Positions 17,175-26,855 are shown, numbered from the stretch's first letter. The stretch is DNA of 64,000 nt from Leptolyngbya sp. KIOST-1 (GCF_000763385.1 NZ_JQFA01000002.1:3534001-3598000); one strand, 5' to 3'. The notes: generated from the letters alone by a model not told the origin. Program-made: numbers and translations.

Positions 17175-17990
17175 TTACGGCTGATCGACCAGCAGCGGAA
17201 AGAAGTGACCGACCGGACCCTGGCCCTGCCCGATCGCCAGGGCGTGGTTGAGGGCGCGGGTAACGTAGTCTTTGCCATCTTTGGCGGCGGTGAGGGGCGC
17301 TTTGCCCAGGGCCAGGTTGGCGGCGATCGCCGCCGATAGCGTACAGCCGGTGCCGTGGGTGTGGCGGGTATCGACAGCCTCGGTGGCCAACACCATCACC
17401 TCATGGCCGTCAAACCAGACATCGGTGCCGCGCAGGGGTTCGCCCATGCCGCCCCCTTTCACCAGCACCGCCTGGGGCCCGAGCTGGTGAATACGGCGGG
17501 CGGCGGCTTCCATATCGGCCAGGGTAGAGATGTCTAGCCCGCTGAGCAACTGGGCCTCGTGGCGATTGGGGGTGAGGATGTGGGCCTGGGGAATGAGGGT
17601 ACGGATCAGGATGGCGATCGCATTGTCGTCGATCAGCTGTGCTCCGGTGCGGGACACCATGACCGGATCCACAACCACCGGAGTAGGTCGCTGCTCCAGG
17701 GACGTTGCCACCGCCTGGATGATGTCCTGGTTGAGCAGCATGCCTGTTTTGATCGCCTGGACTGCAATGTCGCTGGTAATGGCGTCGAGCTGAGCAACCA
17801 CCGCCTCTGGGGCCAGCGCATCGACTCGCGTTACCCCCAGGGTATTCTGAGCAGTGACGCAGGTGAGGGCGCTGGTGCCGTGGACGCGATGGAAGGCAAA
17901 GGTGCGAAGATCGGCCTGAATCCCGGCCCCACCACCGCTGTCGGAACCAGCGATGGTCAGGGCCGTAGGCCAGGGGATCGGTGGGGTCAT
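17175..17990 (-). CDS. thiD: Bifunctional hydroxymethylpyrimidine kinase / phosphomethylpyrimidine kinase
   Basis: Phosphorylates HMP and HMP-P in thiamine diphosphate synthesis. 271 residues of ribokinase fold: TIAGSDSGGGAGIQADLRTF (11-30), ALTCVTAQNT, VVDPVMVSRTGAQLIDDNAI, LTPNRHEAQLLSG and the anion-hole/catalytic loop THGTGCTLSAAIAANLA. Its ATG lies only 3 bp after the ftsZ stop codon, so it is almost certainly co-transcribed with ftsZ. Confidence 0.95.
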   Translation of the reverse strand: MTPPIPWPTALTIAGSDSGGGAGIQADLRTFAFHRVHGTSALTCVTAQNTLGVTRVDALAPEAVVAQLDAITSDIAVQAIKTGMLLNQDIIQAVATSLEQRPTPVVVDPVMVSRTGAQLIDDNAIAILIRTLIPQAHILTPNRHEAQLLSGLDISTLADMEAAARRIHQLGPQAVLVKGGGMGEPLRGTDVWFDGHEVMVLATEAVDTRHTHGTGCTLSAAIAANLALGKAPLTAAKDGKDYVTRALNHALAIGQGQGPVGHFFPLLVDQP

Positions 17991-17993
17991 AGG

Positions 17994-19340
17994 TTAGCGG
18001 TTGTTGGGCCGTCGCCGCTGCAAAAACTCAGGAATGTCAAGCCCAGCCCCCAGGCCACTGGAGCCACTGCTGGCCGGAGGGGAGACGGGGGGAGTCGTCA
18101 GATTGCGCTTGAAGGGGGTGACGCGGGCGACATCGAGCTCGGGTTGGGCCCCGGCCCGGTGGTTGAAGCCGGTTGCGATCACGGTGATACACACCTCCCC
18201 CTGCATCCGATCGTCGATCACCGCACCAAAGATGATGTTGGCGTTGGGATCGACCCCCTCGTAGATGATCTCGGCGGCGGCGTTGACTTCGTGGAGGGTG
18301 AGGTCGGAGCCACCGGTGACATTGAATACCGCCCCGGAGGCCCCGTCGATGGAGGACTCCAGCAGCGGGGATGAAATGGCTGCGATCGCGGCTTCCCGCG
18401 CCCGCGACTTGCCCGACCCTGTGCCAATGCCCATCAGCGCGGTGCCTGCGTCGGCCATGATCGCCCGCACGTCGGCAAAGTCAACGTTGACCAGACCCGG
18501 GATAGTAATAATGTCGGAGATGCCCTGCACCCCCTGACGCAGGATGTCGTCGGCGGTGCGGAAGGCTTCCTGGACGGGAGTTTGCTCTGAGATTACCGAC
18601 AGCAGCTTGTCGTTGGGGATGATAATCAGTGTGTCGACCCGGCCCTGAAGCGCAGCAATGCCCTCATCGGCCTGATTCATCCGGCGGCGACCCTCAAAGG
18701 TGAACGGGCGGGTGACCACGCCCACGGTCAGAGCACCGGCTTCCTTAGCCACCTCGGCCACAATGGGAGCCGCCCCCGTGCCCGTGCCCCCACCCATGCC
18801 GGCGGTGATAAAGACCAGATCGGACTCTTCCAGGGCGGCAGCAATTTCTTCGCGGGACTCTTCGGCCGCCTTTTGGCCAATGGCCGGGTTGCCCCCAGCC
18901 CCCAGCCCACGGGTCAACTTTTGACCGATGTGCAGGCTGTTGGTCATCGTGGTGTTGTCGAGGGCCTGGGCATCGGTATTGACCGACCAAAATTCAATTC
19001 CCGCCAGGCCGCTGCTAATCATGCGGTTGACGGCATTGCAGCCGCCGCCGCCGACCCCAATTACCTTAATGCGGGCGACGCTGCTGGGCAAAGCCGTGTT
19101 GTTGGAATACGTTTCTCCGGGCATAGCTCTGGCATTGTGGGGTTGACTGGAGTTAAGCTCGCCCTGGCTAAAGGGGTTAGACGGGCCAGCGAAAGCGGTC
19201 ACAGCGTCAGCTGAGGGCCGCGAATCGGCGGGAACCGATTCTGCCTGGTGAGGCACGTAGGCCTGGTAGTCAGCGTTGCGGTGGCCAGCACCATTGCCGT
19301 GGGGGTCGTCGGGGAGCATAGAATTTAAGGCCGTAGACAA
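17994..19340 (-). CDS. ftsZ: Cell division protein FtsZ
   Basis: Tubulin-like GTPase that forms the Z ring. 448 residues. An N-terminal extension of about 85 residues, rich in Pro, Ser and Asn, precedes the GTPase core ([18 protein letters not shown]). The tubulin signature [43 protein letters not shown] and a short linker follow. The terminal peptide [14 protein letters not shown] is the usual partner-binding tail. The long N-terminus is common in cyanobacterial FtsZ. It lies downstream of ftsQ with a 253-bp gap that may hold its own promoter. Confidence 0.98.
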   Translation of the reverse strand: MSTALNSMLPDDPHGNGAGHRNADYQAYVPHQAESVPADSRPSADAVTAFAGPSNPFSQGELNSSQPHNARAMPGETYSNNTALPSSVARIKVIGVGGGGCNAVNRMISSGLAGIEFWSVNTDAQALDNTTMTNSLHIGQKLTRGLGAGGNPAIGQKAAEESREEIAAALEESDLVFITAGMGGGTGTGAAPIVAEVAKEAGALTVGVVTRPFTFEGRRRMNQADEGIAALQGRVDTLIIIPNDKLLSVISEQTPVQEAFRTADDILRQGVQGISDIITIPGLVNVDFADVRAIMADAGTALMGIGTGSGKSRAREAAIAAISSPLLESSIDGASGAVFNVTGGSDLTLHEVNAAAEIIYEGVDPNANIIFGAVIDDRMQGEVCITVIATGFNHRAGAQPELDVARVTPFKRNLTTPPVSPPASSGSSGLGAGLDIPEFLQRRRPNNR

Positions 19341-19593
19341 TATATATTAATTACCCGTACTAGATAACCGAAGATAGCACCTAAGTCCTGAAAATCTAAG
19401 CCCCGGCTGATTCTAGACAACTATAGAGTACTTCGCTGGAAAAAAACAAATCGCCTTGGCAAGTCTTAAACTACCTGATTTAACCACTGAAACCCAAAAA
19501 ATCAACGCCATTCTATAAAGATATTCAACCGACTTGGCTAGGAAATGTTTTGAGCAGGCAATGCCAGGGCTGGGACTTGCTCCTAGCCCTGGC

Positions 19594-20436
19594 TTAGGGT
19601 TGGGACTGTGTTACCGGGGGGTCGGCTTCGACAACGGCCACCGAAGGGGCATTGGGGTTGCTGAGATCGATGCGGGCAACCTCGGTGTTGGCAAGCTGCT
19701 GAGGCAGGTTGCGCATGCGGTCGAGGGTGGCGAGCTGCTGCTCGAGTTCTGGACTGTAGGGGCCGAGGTAGACGGTACCGAGGGCGGTTTCGAGCACCAG
19801 GTTGTTGGGGTCGTGCCAGTCGATCTCGGTGATAGCGACGGGGCTACTGCTGATGGTTTCGTAGATCTGAGGCCAGTAGCGCTGGTACTGGGGCTGAATG
19901 CCGCGCAGCTGCAGAGTGGGTAGCTGCGGTGAGGCGCTGCCCAGTCCAAAGCTGGTCAGGGGCATCCAGGCGCCGTGGGCGTCGAGGAACCCCGCCTGGA
20001 GGTACTGGGTATCGGTACTGCGATCGCCGTTGCCCACCGGCAGCACGACGGCAACGGGCACCCGCTCCTCGATCCGGACATTGAGTCGCGGCGGCAGGAG
20101 TTGCCGCGTGACCTCCGCCGAGACGATGGGGCCGCGATCGCGCAGCTGCCGGGCCAGAATCTCGGGCTCCACCTTCATCAGCGGCTGGGGGTACTGGAGG
20201 GGCACCAGGGTCTGGACCGCCTCATCGCTGAGCAGGTGATTGCCGTTGACATTGATTTGCTCAGGCCCATGGATCAGCCACACCGGGCGCGTAGCCCCCC
20301 AAAAAATGGCGGCGGTGAGACCTGAAAGGGCCCAAAAACGCCACAGGGCTTGACTGATAGAAATGCGCCGCCGCCGCCGCAGGCTCTTGCGGCGATTCCG
20401 GAGTTCGTCGGGGGAAAGGGAGGAAACGCGGGTCAT
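19594..20436 (-). CDS. ftsQ: Cell division protein FtsQ (FtsQ/DivIB, POTRA domain)
   Basis: Single-pass bitopic divisome protein of 280 residues. A basic cytoplasmic tail (RNRRKSLRRRRRISISQ, 12-28) precedes a TM helix (about 31-49), a POTRA domain beginning IHGPEQINVNGNHLLSDEAVQTL, and the beta domain with ITEIDWHDPNNLVLETALGTVYLGPYSPELEQQLATLDRM. It scaffolds septal peptidoglycan synthesis. It sits upstream of ftsZ on the same strand, but ddl and ftsA are not adjacent. Confidence 0.88.
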   Translation of the reverse strand: MTRVSSLSPDELRNRRKSLRRRRRISISQALWRFWALSGLTAAIFWGATRPVWLIHGPEQINVNGNHLLSDEAVQTLVPLQYPQPLMKVEPEILARQLRDRGPIVSAEVTRQLLPPRLNVRIEERVPVAVVLPVGNGDRSTDTQYLQAGFLDAHGAWMPLTSFGLGSASPQLPTLQLRGIQPQYQRYWPQIYETISSSPVAITEIDWHDPNNLVLETALGTVYLGPYSPELEQQLATLDRMRNLPQQLANTEVARIDLSNPNAPSVAVVEADPPVTQSQP

Positions 20437-20535
20437 GGCACCAGGGTAGGGACTTTAGCAGCCCGGTGATTGAATTGGCCACCAGCGCGATCGCAGGGGG
20501 CAAGGGGCTAAAACCCCCGCCAGGCCTGGCCGCCT

Positions 20536-20961
20536 TTAGGCTGATGCAGATTTTAGCGCCTGGAGCGATTGGTGCAACGCTTTTTCCCAGCGCTGGGCTA
20601 AATCGCTGTCGGTAAAGGGGATGCGGTGGGTCTCGCCACTGGCGGTGGTCAGCGCCAGCGCCACATCTCCTCTGGGTACCTGACCCTCGTCAGCTACGGG
20701 CAGGCCGTCGATTTCGAGCCGAAGTTCGGTAACAACTTGTAACGAAAGGGTGGTGATGGCAACGGGGCCGCGGCGGGTGGGGCGGCCCCAGGTAATCTCG
20801 TTACCCCGTTGCCCCAGCATGGATTGAATGTCGTACTTGCTGCGATCGAAGTCGGTAGCCCAGGTTTCGTAGGCCTGGACTTTCTGGTATTCGTGCCAGC
20901 CCGCCCAGGCCAGGCCAATGAACACCGCCAGCAGGGGTAGCCACAACAGTCCTCGTTCCAT
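20536..20961 (-). CDS. Conserved hypothetical protein upstream of ftsQ
   Basis: A 141-residue protein with an N-terminal signal-anchor helix (LLWLPLLAVFIGLAWAGW, about 5-22) and a soluble, mainly beta domain (EITWGRPTRRGPVAITTLSLQVVTELRLEIDG, then a C-terminal helix SDLAQRWEKALHQSLQAL). No named family was recognised. Its position 99 bp upstream of ftsQ suggests a shared transcript and possibly a cell-envelope role, which is inference only. Confidence 0.65.
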   Translation of the reverse strand: MERGLLWLPLLAVFIGLAWAGWHEYQKVQAYETWATDFDRSKYDIQSMLGQRGNEITWGRPTRRGPVAITTLSLQVVTELRLEIDGLPVADEGQVPRGDVALALTTASGETHRIPFTDSDLAQRWEKALHQSLQALKSASA

Positions 20962-21275
20962 AGGGAGTATTTTGACCTCGCGGTGAAATGGGCTTCAGGA
21001 ATTGGCTGCCAGGTGGCTGCGGGACGTTGGCCGCCCGTTGCGTAGGAGCGTCGGGCGGGGATCGCTCTCAACCAGGGCCGTAGAGATGGGGGATCGCTCG
21101 TTTAAGCCGGGGGCTGAGGCCAGGTGCCTGGACTCGCGATCGCCCCACGGCCACCATTTTCCGAAACGATGCCCGGCTCTGTAAATTGTAAAGTCTTGCA
21201 ACGGCTGCCGACAGAATTTCCTGGCCTCATGGAAAAGTAGGCCTAAGCAAGCGATTTGCTGACCCACTGCATTTT
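20962..21275. other. Divergent region upstream of psaK
   Basis: 314 bp between the hypothetical gene (minus) and psaK (plus). It has no open frame of interest. The psaK promoter and leader must lie here; no boxes could be assigned with confidence. Confidence 0.4.
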
Positions 21276-21551
21276 ATGGAGGCTGGTACATTGGCATTTC
21301 TACCTCTTTTAGCCACGGTTCCCCACACGGCGGCCTGGAGTCCTAAAGTGGCCGCTGTGATGATTGTCTGCAACATTCTGGCCATCGCCATTGGCCGGTT
21401 TACCATCCAGATTCCCGATGCCAAGCCGTCCCTACCCTCCCCCGAGTTTTTCGGCGGCATGGGGTTGCCTGCCCTGCTGGGTACCACCAGCTTCGGCCAT
21501 CTGCTAGGGGCTGGGGCAATCTTGGGCCTGGCCAATCTGGGCGTGCTCTAG
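21276..21551 (+). CDS. psaK: Photosystem I reaction centre subunit PsaK
   Basis: A 91-residue two-TM thylakoid protein at the edge of PSI that stabilises peripheral chlorophylls and antenna contact. The two helices are about 21-40 (WSPKVAAVMIVCNILAIAIG) and 62-87 (GLPALLGTTSFGHLLGAGAILGLANL), joined by the hallmark stromal loop RFTIQIPDAKPSLPSPEFFGG. The cleavable-looking N-terminal stretch is typical of cyanobacterial PsaK. It appears monocistronic. Confidence 0.95.
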   Translation: MEAGTLAFLPLLATVPHTAAWSPKVAAVMIVCNILAIAIGRFTIQIPDAKPSLPSPEFFGGMGLPALLGTTSFGHLLGAGAILGLANLGVL

Positions 21552-21685
21552 GGAGTCACGATCGCCACAGGCGACAGTCACAGTCAACAGTCACAGGTCA
21601 GGTTGCTGCATCGGTTGTGAGGCCGCGCGGCAACCTGGCCCTGGCCACAGCTATCTCTGCTCCGAATAAAAGTCTATTGTTTGTC

Positions 21686-21722
21686 CCAGGGATGTCGGTG
21701 GCTGGTTCACCGGCATCCCTGG
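21686..21722 (+). terminator. 15-bp stem-loop downstream of psaK
   Basis: CCAGGGATGTCGGTG (21686-21700) pairs with CACCGGCATCCCTGG (21708-21722) with one G-U wobble around GCTGGTT. TTCGTTC follows, a poor U-tract. It is the likely 3' end of the psaK transcript and stable enough to protect mRNA. Confidence 0.6.
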
Positions 21723-21848
21723 TTCGTTCAGGGCGAAAGGATAAGGCGTGGGGATGCTAAGCCTGGCAATACGCCATTGCGCCGCCCCAGTTTTTTGCCG
21801 ACGTTGCTGGATTGAGTCATGAATCTGTAAACTTGACGTCCTTTCGTT

Positions 21849-21919
21849 GCCCCCTAAATCCCCCAATTCTGGGGACTTTGAGATTGCGACTCCCCCCAAA
21901 ATTGGGGGGCTGGGGGGCA
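21849..21919. repeat. Inverted-repeat element (CCCCCAATT type) common in cyanobacteria
   Basis: The left arm GCCCCCTAAATCCCCCAATT begins at 21849, and the right arm is its imperfect reverse complement, ending AATTGGGGGGCTGGGGGGC near 21919. Each arm is itself a small CCCCCAATT(C/T)TGGGG-type hairpin. Dispersed repeats of this form are well known in filamentous cyanobacterial genomes. It lies between psaK and the 3' end of the WD40 gene. Confidence 0.7.
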
Positions 21920-21990
21920 TGTCATACCTGCATTCAGCAACGCCTTTTTGCCTTTGGAAGAGGCCAATGTCCTAAGTGCAATGGCCATCG

Positions 21991-24900
21991 CTACAGTCCC
22001 GCGCAGAGGCGGCGATCGGCTTCGTCAACCTCGCTGTTGGTGCGCAGATAGTTGCTCAGCCAGGCGCAGCCATGACTGAGAGGATCGAGGCTCAAGATGG
22101 ATGGCATCGCCCAAAGTACCAGGGTTTCATCGTCGCCTACCGAGGCCAGCCTGGAGCCATTGCCGCTAAACGCAACGCTGCGTACCCCAGAGTTGTGCTG
22201 ATGCAGCGTCGTGATCAGGGCATCGTCTGGCTGGGCGAGGGGTTGCCCCGGACAGCCACTGCCACCCAGGCACTGGAGGCTCCAGAGTTTCACGGTTTCG
22301 TCGATGCTGGCGGTGGCCAGCAGGCGGTTGTCCGGACTGAAGGCTACCCCCCAGACCGCCGCCCGGTGACCTGACAGAGTGTGCAGCAGGGTGCCGTCGG
22401 ATTGCCACAGGCGAGCCCTATTGTCCCCGCTGCCGGTGGCAATCCACTGTCCGTCGGGGCTATAGGCCACTCGCCATACCGTTGAACCGTGCTCAAGGGT
22501 GTGCAGTAGTTTGCCAGTGGGGCTCCAGAGCTTGAGGGTGCCGTCGTTGCTGGCGGTGGCGAACTGCCTGCCGTCTGGGCTGTAGGCCACATCCCAGATC
22601 GGGGCGGCTGCACCCTGCCAGCGCTGGAGCAGGGTGCCATCGGCCCGCCGCCGGTAAATCTGCCCGGTGACGCTAGCCGCCACCAGCGTTTGGCCATCGG
22701 GATGCCAGGCTGCCCCCAACAGGGCGGCATCGTGGCCGTCGATCGCCTGCAGCAGGTTGCCCTCAAAGTCCCAGAGGTGGATGGTTGTGTCTTCGCTGGT
22801 GGAGGTCAACCAGGGCTGGCGCGGGTGTCGGACCAGGTTGGTCACGCCGGCCTGGTGGCCGACTAGAGTGGTTGTTGTAGCTGTATCGGGGGCGATCAGC
22901 CTGACAATTTGATCGCTGCCAGCCGTGGCCAGCCGCTGCCCATCGGGGCTAAACACCGCCCCCAGGGCCAGGTTGCTCAGCCCCTGAAGCTTTTGGTGGA
23001 AGGGATTTTGGGCCTGCCAGAGCAGCACCTGATTGTCGGCCCCAGCGGAGGCAATGGTGGTGCCGTCAGGGCTGTAGGCCACACCCCAGACGGCAGCACT
23101 GTGGCCCTCCAGGGTGGTCAGCAGGGTGCCGCTGACGCTCCAGAGAGCCAGGGTTTTGTCCCAACTGGCGGACACCAATTCCTGCCCGTCGGGGCTGAAG
23201 GCAAGATCTTTGACCGGAGCCTGGTGGTGAACCAGGGTACCCAGCAGATTGCCCGCCGAGTCCCAGAGCTTAATGGTTTTGTCGATGCTGCCGCTGGCCA
23301 GGCGATCGCCCTGGGGACTAAAGGCCAGGGTGTGCACTGGAGCTTCATGGTCGGTCAGGGTAGTGCGGTATTGCCCGGACTGCCAGAGGGAGATTGTTGA
23401 GTTGTTGCCGCCCAAGGCGATCGTGTTGCCGTCGGGGCTGAAGGCCACCGCTCGCAGGCCGGTCACCTCCCCCGGATGCTCCAGGTACTGGACGTTGCCG
23501 GTAGCCAAATCGAAGATTTCAGCCCGGCTACCGTTGCCCCCGGCCAGCAGCCGTTGACCGTCGGGGCTGAAGGCCAGTCCCCAAGTTGAAGCCATCCCCG
23601 TGGGCAGAGTGCGCTCCAGTTCTCCGGCAGTCGTCCACAGGTAAATGGTGCCATCGTCGCCAGCGGAGGCCAGGCGGCGACCGTCGGGGCTGTAGCGAAG
23701 GGCCCGAATGGTGGCCTGATGGCCCTTGAGGGTCTTGATCAGAGTGCCGTCGAGCTGCCAGAGGTGAATGGTGGCATCGACCCCGGCGGTGGCCAGTTGT
23801 CCAGCCTGGTCTGGGTTGGGGTTGAAACTGGCGGCCAGCACCGCTGCCCGGTGACCGCTGAGGCGATTGTTTTGGTGAATGCCCAGCACGATGCGCTCCA
23901 AAATAGCGTCGGCCTGGGCCTGCAAGGCGGGGTTACGGGTTGGTATCTGCCGCAGCCGCTGCTGGCCTCGCACAGCCTCCAACAGCGCCTCAAAGGACCG
24001 CCGAGAGGATTGCAGCGCCTCGGCACTGCGCAGAATGGCATAGGCCTCGTTTTGGCTGGCCTGGAGGTACTGGCGACGGGCCACAAAGCCCAGCCCGATG
24101 GCCGTCACCAGGGCGATCGTTACGGCCCCCAACAGCAGCCGCTGCCGCTCCAGATGCCGCTGCTGCTCCAGGCGTTGCCGGTGCTCTACCGTCAGCCGCG
24201 CCTCCACCTCGGCCAGGCGATCGGCCTCGACCCGGGCCAGCGCCTCCCGCTGGTCAAGGGCCTGGCTGGCGGCCAAAAATCGATAGTCGAGGGGGCTAAG
24301 GCGCTGGTGCTCCGCCCAGCTCAGGGTTTCTTGCAGGGCCTGACCCCGCAGCAGTCGCGACTGATCGGTACAGTCCGAGGCTACCCAGGCATTGAGGGGA
24401 GCAGCGTAGGGCCGCAGATCGTTGAGCTGCTGCTGGACCCAGGCGGTGCTAAAAACAGCCTGGTAGATTGGATTTTTAACCTGCAGGTAGCCGCCTCGGC
24501 GCTCCACCAGGCCGACCAACAGCAGTTCGGCCTGCTCGGGGGAAGCGCTGACCGCCACCTTCCCGTGGTCGAGCACCTGCTGGTAGAGCCCCAGCCGCTG
24601 GCCCAGGCGCTGGGGTTGGTGCCAGAGGCGATCGCGGATGGTTTTGAGGTGCTCCGGCTGGTCGTGGAGTTCCCAGTTCTCGATCAGGTATCTCTGCACC
24701 AGCCGATCAACCCAGTCCGCCACGGAGCCTTGGCCTAGGGCCGGGGCGTGGCTGACAATCAGGTGGCACAGCTTTTGGGTCAGGAAGGGTTGCCCACCCG
24801 TCCAGTGCAGCACCCGCCCCAGCACCGGCTGAGGGTCGCTCACCCAGGGCTGAAGGGATGCCGCCAGGGGCTGGGCCTCCGCCAGGGTAAACCCCTCCAA

Positions 24901-25521
24901 CCCAATGGCCTGGCCAATGTTGAAGGGGGTGCGGACCCTGTCGGCGATCAGATCACTGGGGGTGGTGACCCCAAACAGGGCAAAGGTCAGCCGTTGGTAA
25001 GCAGGGTTGTCCGCCCGGCGGTTGAAGCAGGTGCGGATCAGGGCAAAAAAGTCGTCGGTGGGAAAGGCCAACGCCAGCAGGCTGTCGATCTCATCGATAA
25101 AGATGACCAGAGGCGCCGTCAGGCTGGGCAGCACCACCCGATCGATCAGGTCGGCCAGGCGAGCGACCGGGGGCAGGTGGGTGTGGTCGCGCCACCACTG
25201 GCTGAGGGCAAAGGTCAGGGGCCGCCCCCGCACCAGGTACGCTGCGATCGCGGCATACCACTGCTCCAGCGTGATGTGCTGGCTGCCGATCGCGGTCAGG
25301 TCGATCGCTACGCTGTGGACGCCCAGCTGGTCGAGCGCCGCCATCGTATGCACCCGCAGGCTGGATTTACCCATCTGCCGGGCGTTGAACACGTAGCAAA
25401 ACTGACCGTCTAGCAACCGCTGCTGGAGGAGGGTATCGGCCTGCCGCTTAACGTAGGTGGGGGCAGTCGGCGGTAGACATCCACCCACCTGGTAGGGCGA
25501 CTGGATGGGTCGGGTTAGCAC
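21991..25521 (-). CDS. AAA-like ATPase / 14-repeat WD40 membrane protein
   Basis: About 1176 residues from GTG 25521, which overlaps the upstream TAA by 7 bp. Domains: an AAA-like (AAA_35-type) NTPase with Walker A FNARQMGKSS (45-54) and Walker B PLVIFIDEIDSL (137-148), a coiled coil, a TM helix (about 463-485, LLLGAVTIALVTAIGLGFVA), then 14 WD40 units from about 548 to 1150 of the form LAFSPDGxxLASAGxDxTIxLW, enough for two seven-bladed propellers. The ATPase lies N-terminal of the single TM. Such STAND-like cyanobacterial proteins are thought to act as signal-sensing scaffolds. The ligand and output are unknown. It is coupled to the HTH-AAA gene upstream. Confidence 0.88.
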   Translation of the reverse strand: MLTRPIQSPYQVGGCLPPTAPTYVKRQADTLLQQRLLDGQFCYVFNARQMGKSSLRVHTMAALDQLGVHSVAIDLTAIGSQHITLEQWYAAIAAYLVRGRPLTFALSQWWRDHTHLPPVARLADLIDRVVLPSLTAPLVIFIDEIDSLLALAFPTDDFFALIRTCFNRRADNPAYQRLTFALFGVTTPSDLIADRVRTPFNIGQAIGLEGFTLAEAQPLAASLQPWVSDPQPVLGRVLHWTGGQPFLTQKLCHLIVSHAPALGQGSVADWVDRLVQRYLIENWELHDQPEHLKTIRDRLWHQPQRLGQRLGLYQQVLDHGKVAVSASPEQAELLLVGLVERRGGYLQVKNPIYQAVFSTAWVQQQLNDLRPYAAPLNAWVASDCTDQSRLLRGQALQETLSWAEHQRLSPLDYRFLAASQALDQREALARVEADRLAEVEARLTVEHRQRLEQQRHLERQRLLLGAVTIALVTAIGLGFVARRQYLQASQNEAYAILRSAEALQSSRRSFEALLEAVRGQQRLRQIPTRNPALQAQADAILERIVLGIHQNNRLSGHRAAVLAASFNPNPDQAGQLATAGVDATIHLWQLDGTLIKTLKGHQATIRALRYSPDGRRLASAGDDGTIYLWTTAGELERTLPTGMASTWGLAFSPDGQRLLAGGNGSRAEIFDLATGNVQYLEHPGEVTGLRAVAFSPDGNTIALGGNNSTISLWQSGQYRTTLTDHEAPVHTLAFSPQGDRLASGSIDKTIKLWDSAGNLLGTLVHHQAPVKDLAFSPDGQELVSASWDKTLALWSVSGTLLTTLEGHSAAVWGVAYSPDGTTIASAGADNQVLLWQAQNPFHQKLQGLSNLALGAVFSPDGQRLATAGSDQIVRLIAPDTATTTTLVGHQAGVTNLVRHPRQPWLTSTSEDTTIHLWDFEGNLLQAIDGHDAALLGAAWHPDGQTLVAASVTGQIYRRRADGTLLQRWQGAAAPIWDVAYSPDGRQFATASNDGTLKLWSPTGKLLHTLEHGSTVWRVAYSPDGQWIATGSGDNRARLWQSDGTLLHTLSGHRAAVWGVAFSPDNRLLATASIDETVKLWSLQCLGGSGCPGQPLAQPDDALITTLHQHNSGVRSVAFSGNGSRLASVGDDETLVLWAMPSILSLDPLSHGCAWLSNYLRTNSEVDEADRRLCAGL

Positions 25522-26855
25522 TGATTCTCCAGCAGACTGGCAAAATACTGGCGGTACAGCTGGCAACTGGCGATCGCCAGCTGTTGCCTAAAGCGTACCA
25601 GACCCAGCCCCTGGAGTCGAAAGGATAGCTGAGGCGGGAGCTTGATCCCCTCTGGGCTGGCCGCTACCTGAGCCATGGCCTGGCGGAGAGCGGGTTCGGC
25701 TTCGAGGATTTCTAGCTGGCGGCGGAGATGGCCGCTGTAGATGCCGTCGTAGGCTGTGACCTGCTCGGCAATGGCGCTCAACGGCTGCTGCTGCCCCAGG
25801 TAAAACAGGCTGAGCTGGGTCAGGTAGGGGTGTCCCCCCACCAGATCGACCAGCCGCTGCAGGTCGTCGTCGCCCAGGGCCAGGCCGTAGCGCAGGGCCA
25901 GTTCCTGCACCTGGTCGAGGGTAAAGGGAGGGAGCTCAATTGAAACCCCAACATTAAAGGGGGACTGGTGAATGCTAAGGGGCATCCAGGCTTCGGTCGA
26001 ATAGGCCAACACCAGCCGCAGGTAGGGCCAGAGGTTTTGCTCGGTGCCATAGCGGCCCTGCTCGTACCAGGCCCGCAGCATACCCAGAAAGTCGGTGGCC
26101 ACACTATCGTAGGTAAATAGCTCATCCAGGTCATCGATCACCAGCAGCAGGGGCTGTTCTGAAGCCGGCAAGAGATAGGTTTCAAAATAGTCCGTGCAGC
26201 TGTAAATGCTGCCAAACACCCCGTCCCACCGCTGGTCAAGCTGGTTGGGGAGATCCAGGCTGCGGGCCACCACCGCACAGAACCAGCGCAGGGTCTGGTC
26301 GAGATCGCCCAGGCAGCGGCGGTCGATGGCCCGCAGACTGACCACCACCAGCCGCAGGCCATAGTCCTGGGCATGGCCCAGCATCAGGTTGAGTAGGGAG
26401 GTTTTGCCAAACTGACGCGGGGCCTTGAGACGCACCATCGCCCCCGCTGCCAGTATTTCCTGGGTGCTGCCAGTTTCGATGCCGGGACGATGAATGTAGA
26501 AGGGCGAATCCTGGGGTAGGGGACCGTTGAGGGGGCTACGCTGGACGGTTTGGGGTGGGTCGAGTCGCTGAGTATCTTCAGGCAGCAGGTAGTCATCGGC
26601 GGTTAGCCCCAGGCTAAAGGCGGCGAAGTAGGTATCCAATGTGGTCAAGTCCACGGGCTTCTGCCGTCGTCGGGCCTTGACCAGGGTGTTGGCGCTCAGT
26701 CCAGTAATGGCACACAGCTGATCGAGGGTGTAGGGGTTGCCGCCGTTTTGTAGGGCCGACAGCTGCTGCTCAGCGGCGCGCAGTCGCTGCCAGCCCTGGG
26801 AGCTGAGCACAACGCCCCGCTTGCGGCGATCGCTTGAGTTCATAGCGTGAATCAT
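25515..26855 (-). CDS. HTH-like / AAA-like ATPase domain protein
   Basis: A 446-residue protein. Residues about 14-90 form a helical, HTH-like module (GVVLSSQGWQRL, YTLDQLCAITGLSANTLVKARRRQ, LDTYFAAFSL) that cyanobacteria often fuse to AAA, NB-ARC or pentapeptide proteins. The AAA_35-type NTPase has Walker A LKAPRQFGKTS (143-153) and Walker B LLLVIDDLDELF (236-247), and a sensor-like GGHPYLTQL. The C-terminus resembles a winged helix (LRLQGLGLVRF-like). The stop codon overlaps the start of the WD40 gene, implying 1:1 translation and probably a complex. A second ATG lies 12 bp downstream of the chosen start. Confidence 0.83.
   Translation of the reverse strand: MIHAMNSSDRRKRGVVLSSQGWQRLRAAEQQLSALQNGGNPYTLDQLCAITGLSANTLVKARRRQKPVDLTTLDTYFAAFSLGLTADDYLLPEDTQRLDPPQTVQRSPLNGPLPQDSPFYIHRPGIETGSTQEILAAGAMVRLKAPRQFGKTSLLNLMLGHAQDYGLRLVVVSLRAIDRRCLGDLDQTLRWFCAVVARSLDLPNQLDQRWDGVFGSIYSCTDYFETYLLPASEQPLLLVIDDLDELFTYDSVATDFLGMLRAWYEQGRYGTEQNLWPYLRLVLAYSTEAWMPLSIHQSPFNVGVSIELPPFTLDQVQELALRYGLALGDDDLQRLVDLVGGHPYLTQLSLFYLGQQQPLSAIAEQVTAYDGIYSGHLRRQLEILEAEPALRQAMAQVAASPEGIKLPPQLSFRLQGLGLVRFRQQLAIASCQLYRQYFASLLENQC

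Noticed and set aside
17559-18374. Long plus-strand frame across thiD and ftsZ
   Set aside because: Antisense shadow of two certain genes.
22000-24000. Periodic repeats in the WD40 gene considered as a DNA repeat array or CRISPR
   Set aside because: Period is about 120-126 bp with protein-level conservation only; explained by WD40 units.
23719-24738. Long plus-strand frame inside the WD40 gene
   Set aside because: Antisense shadow; the real gene shows WD40 repeats in the other strand.
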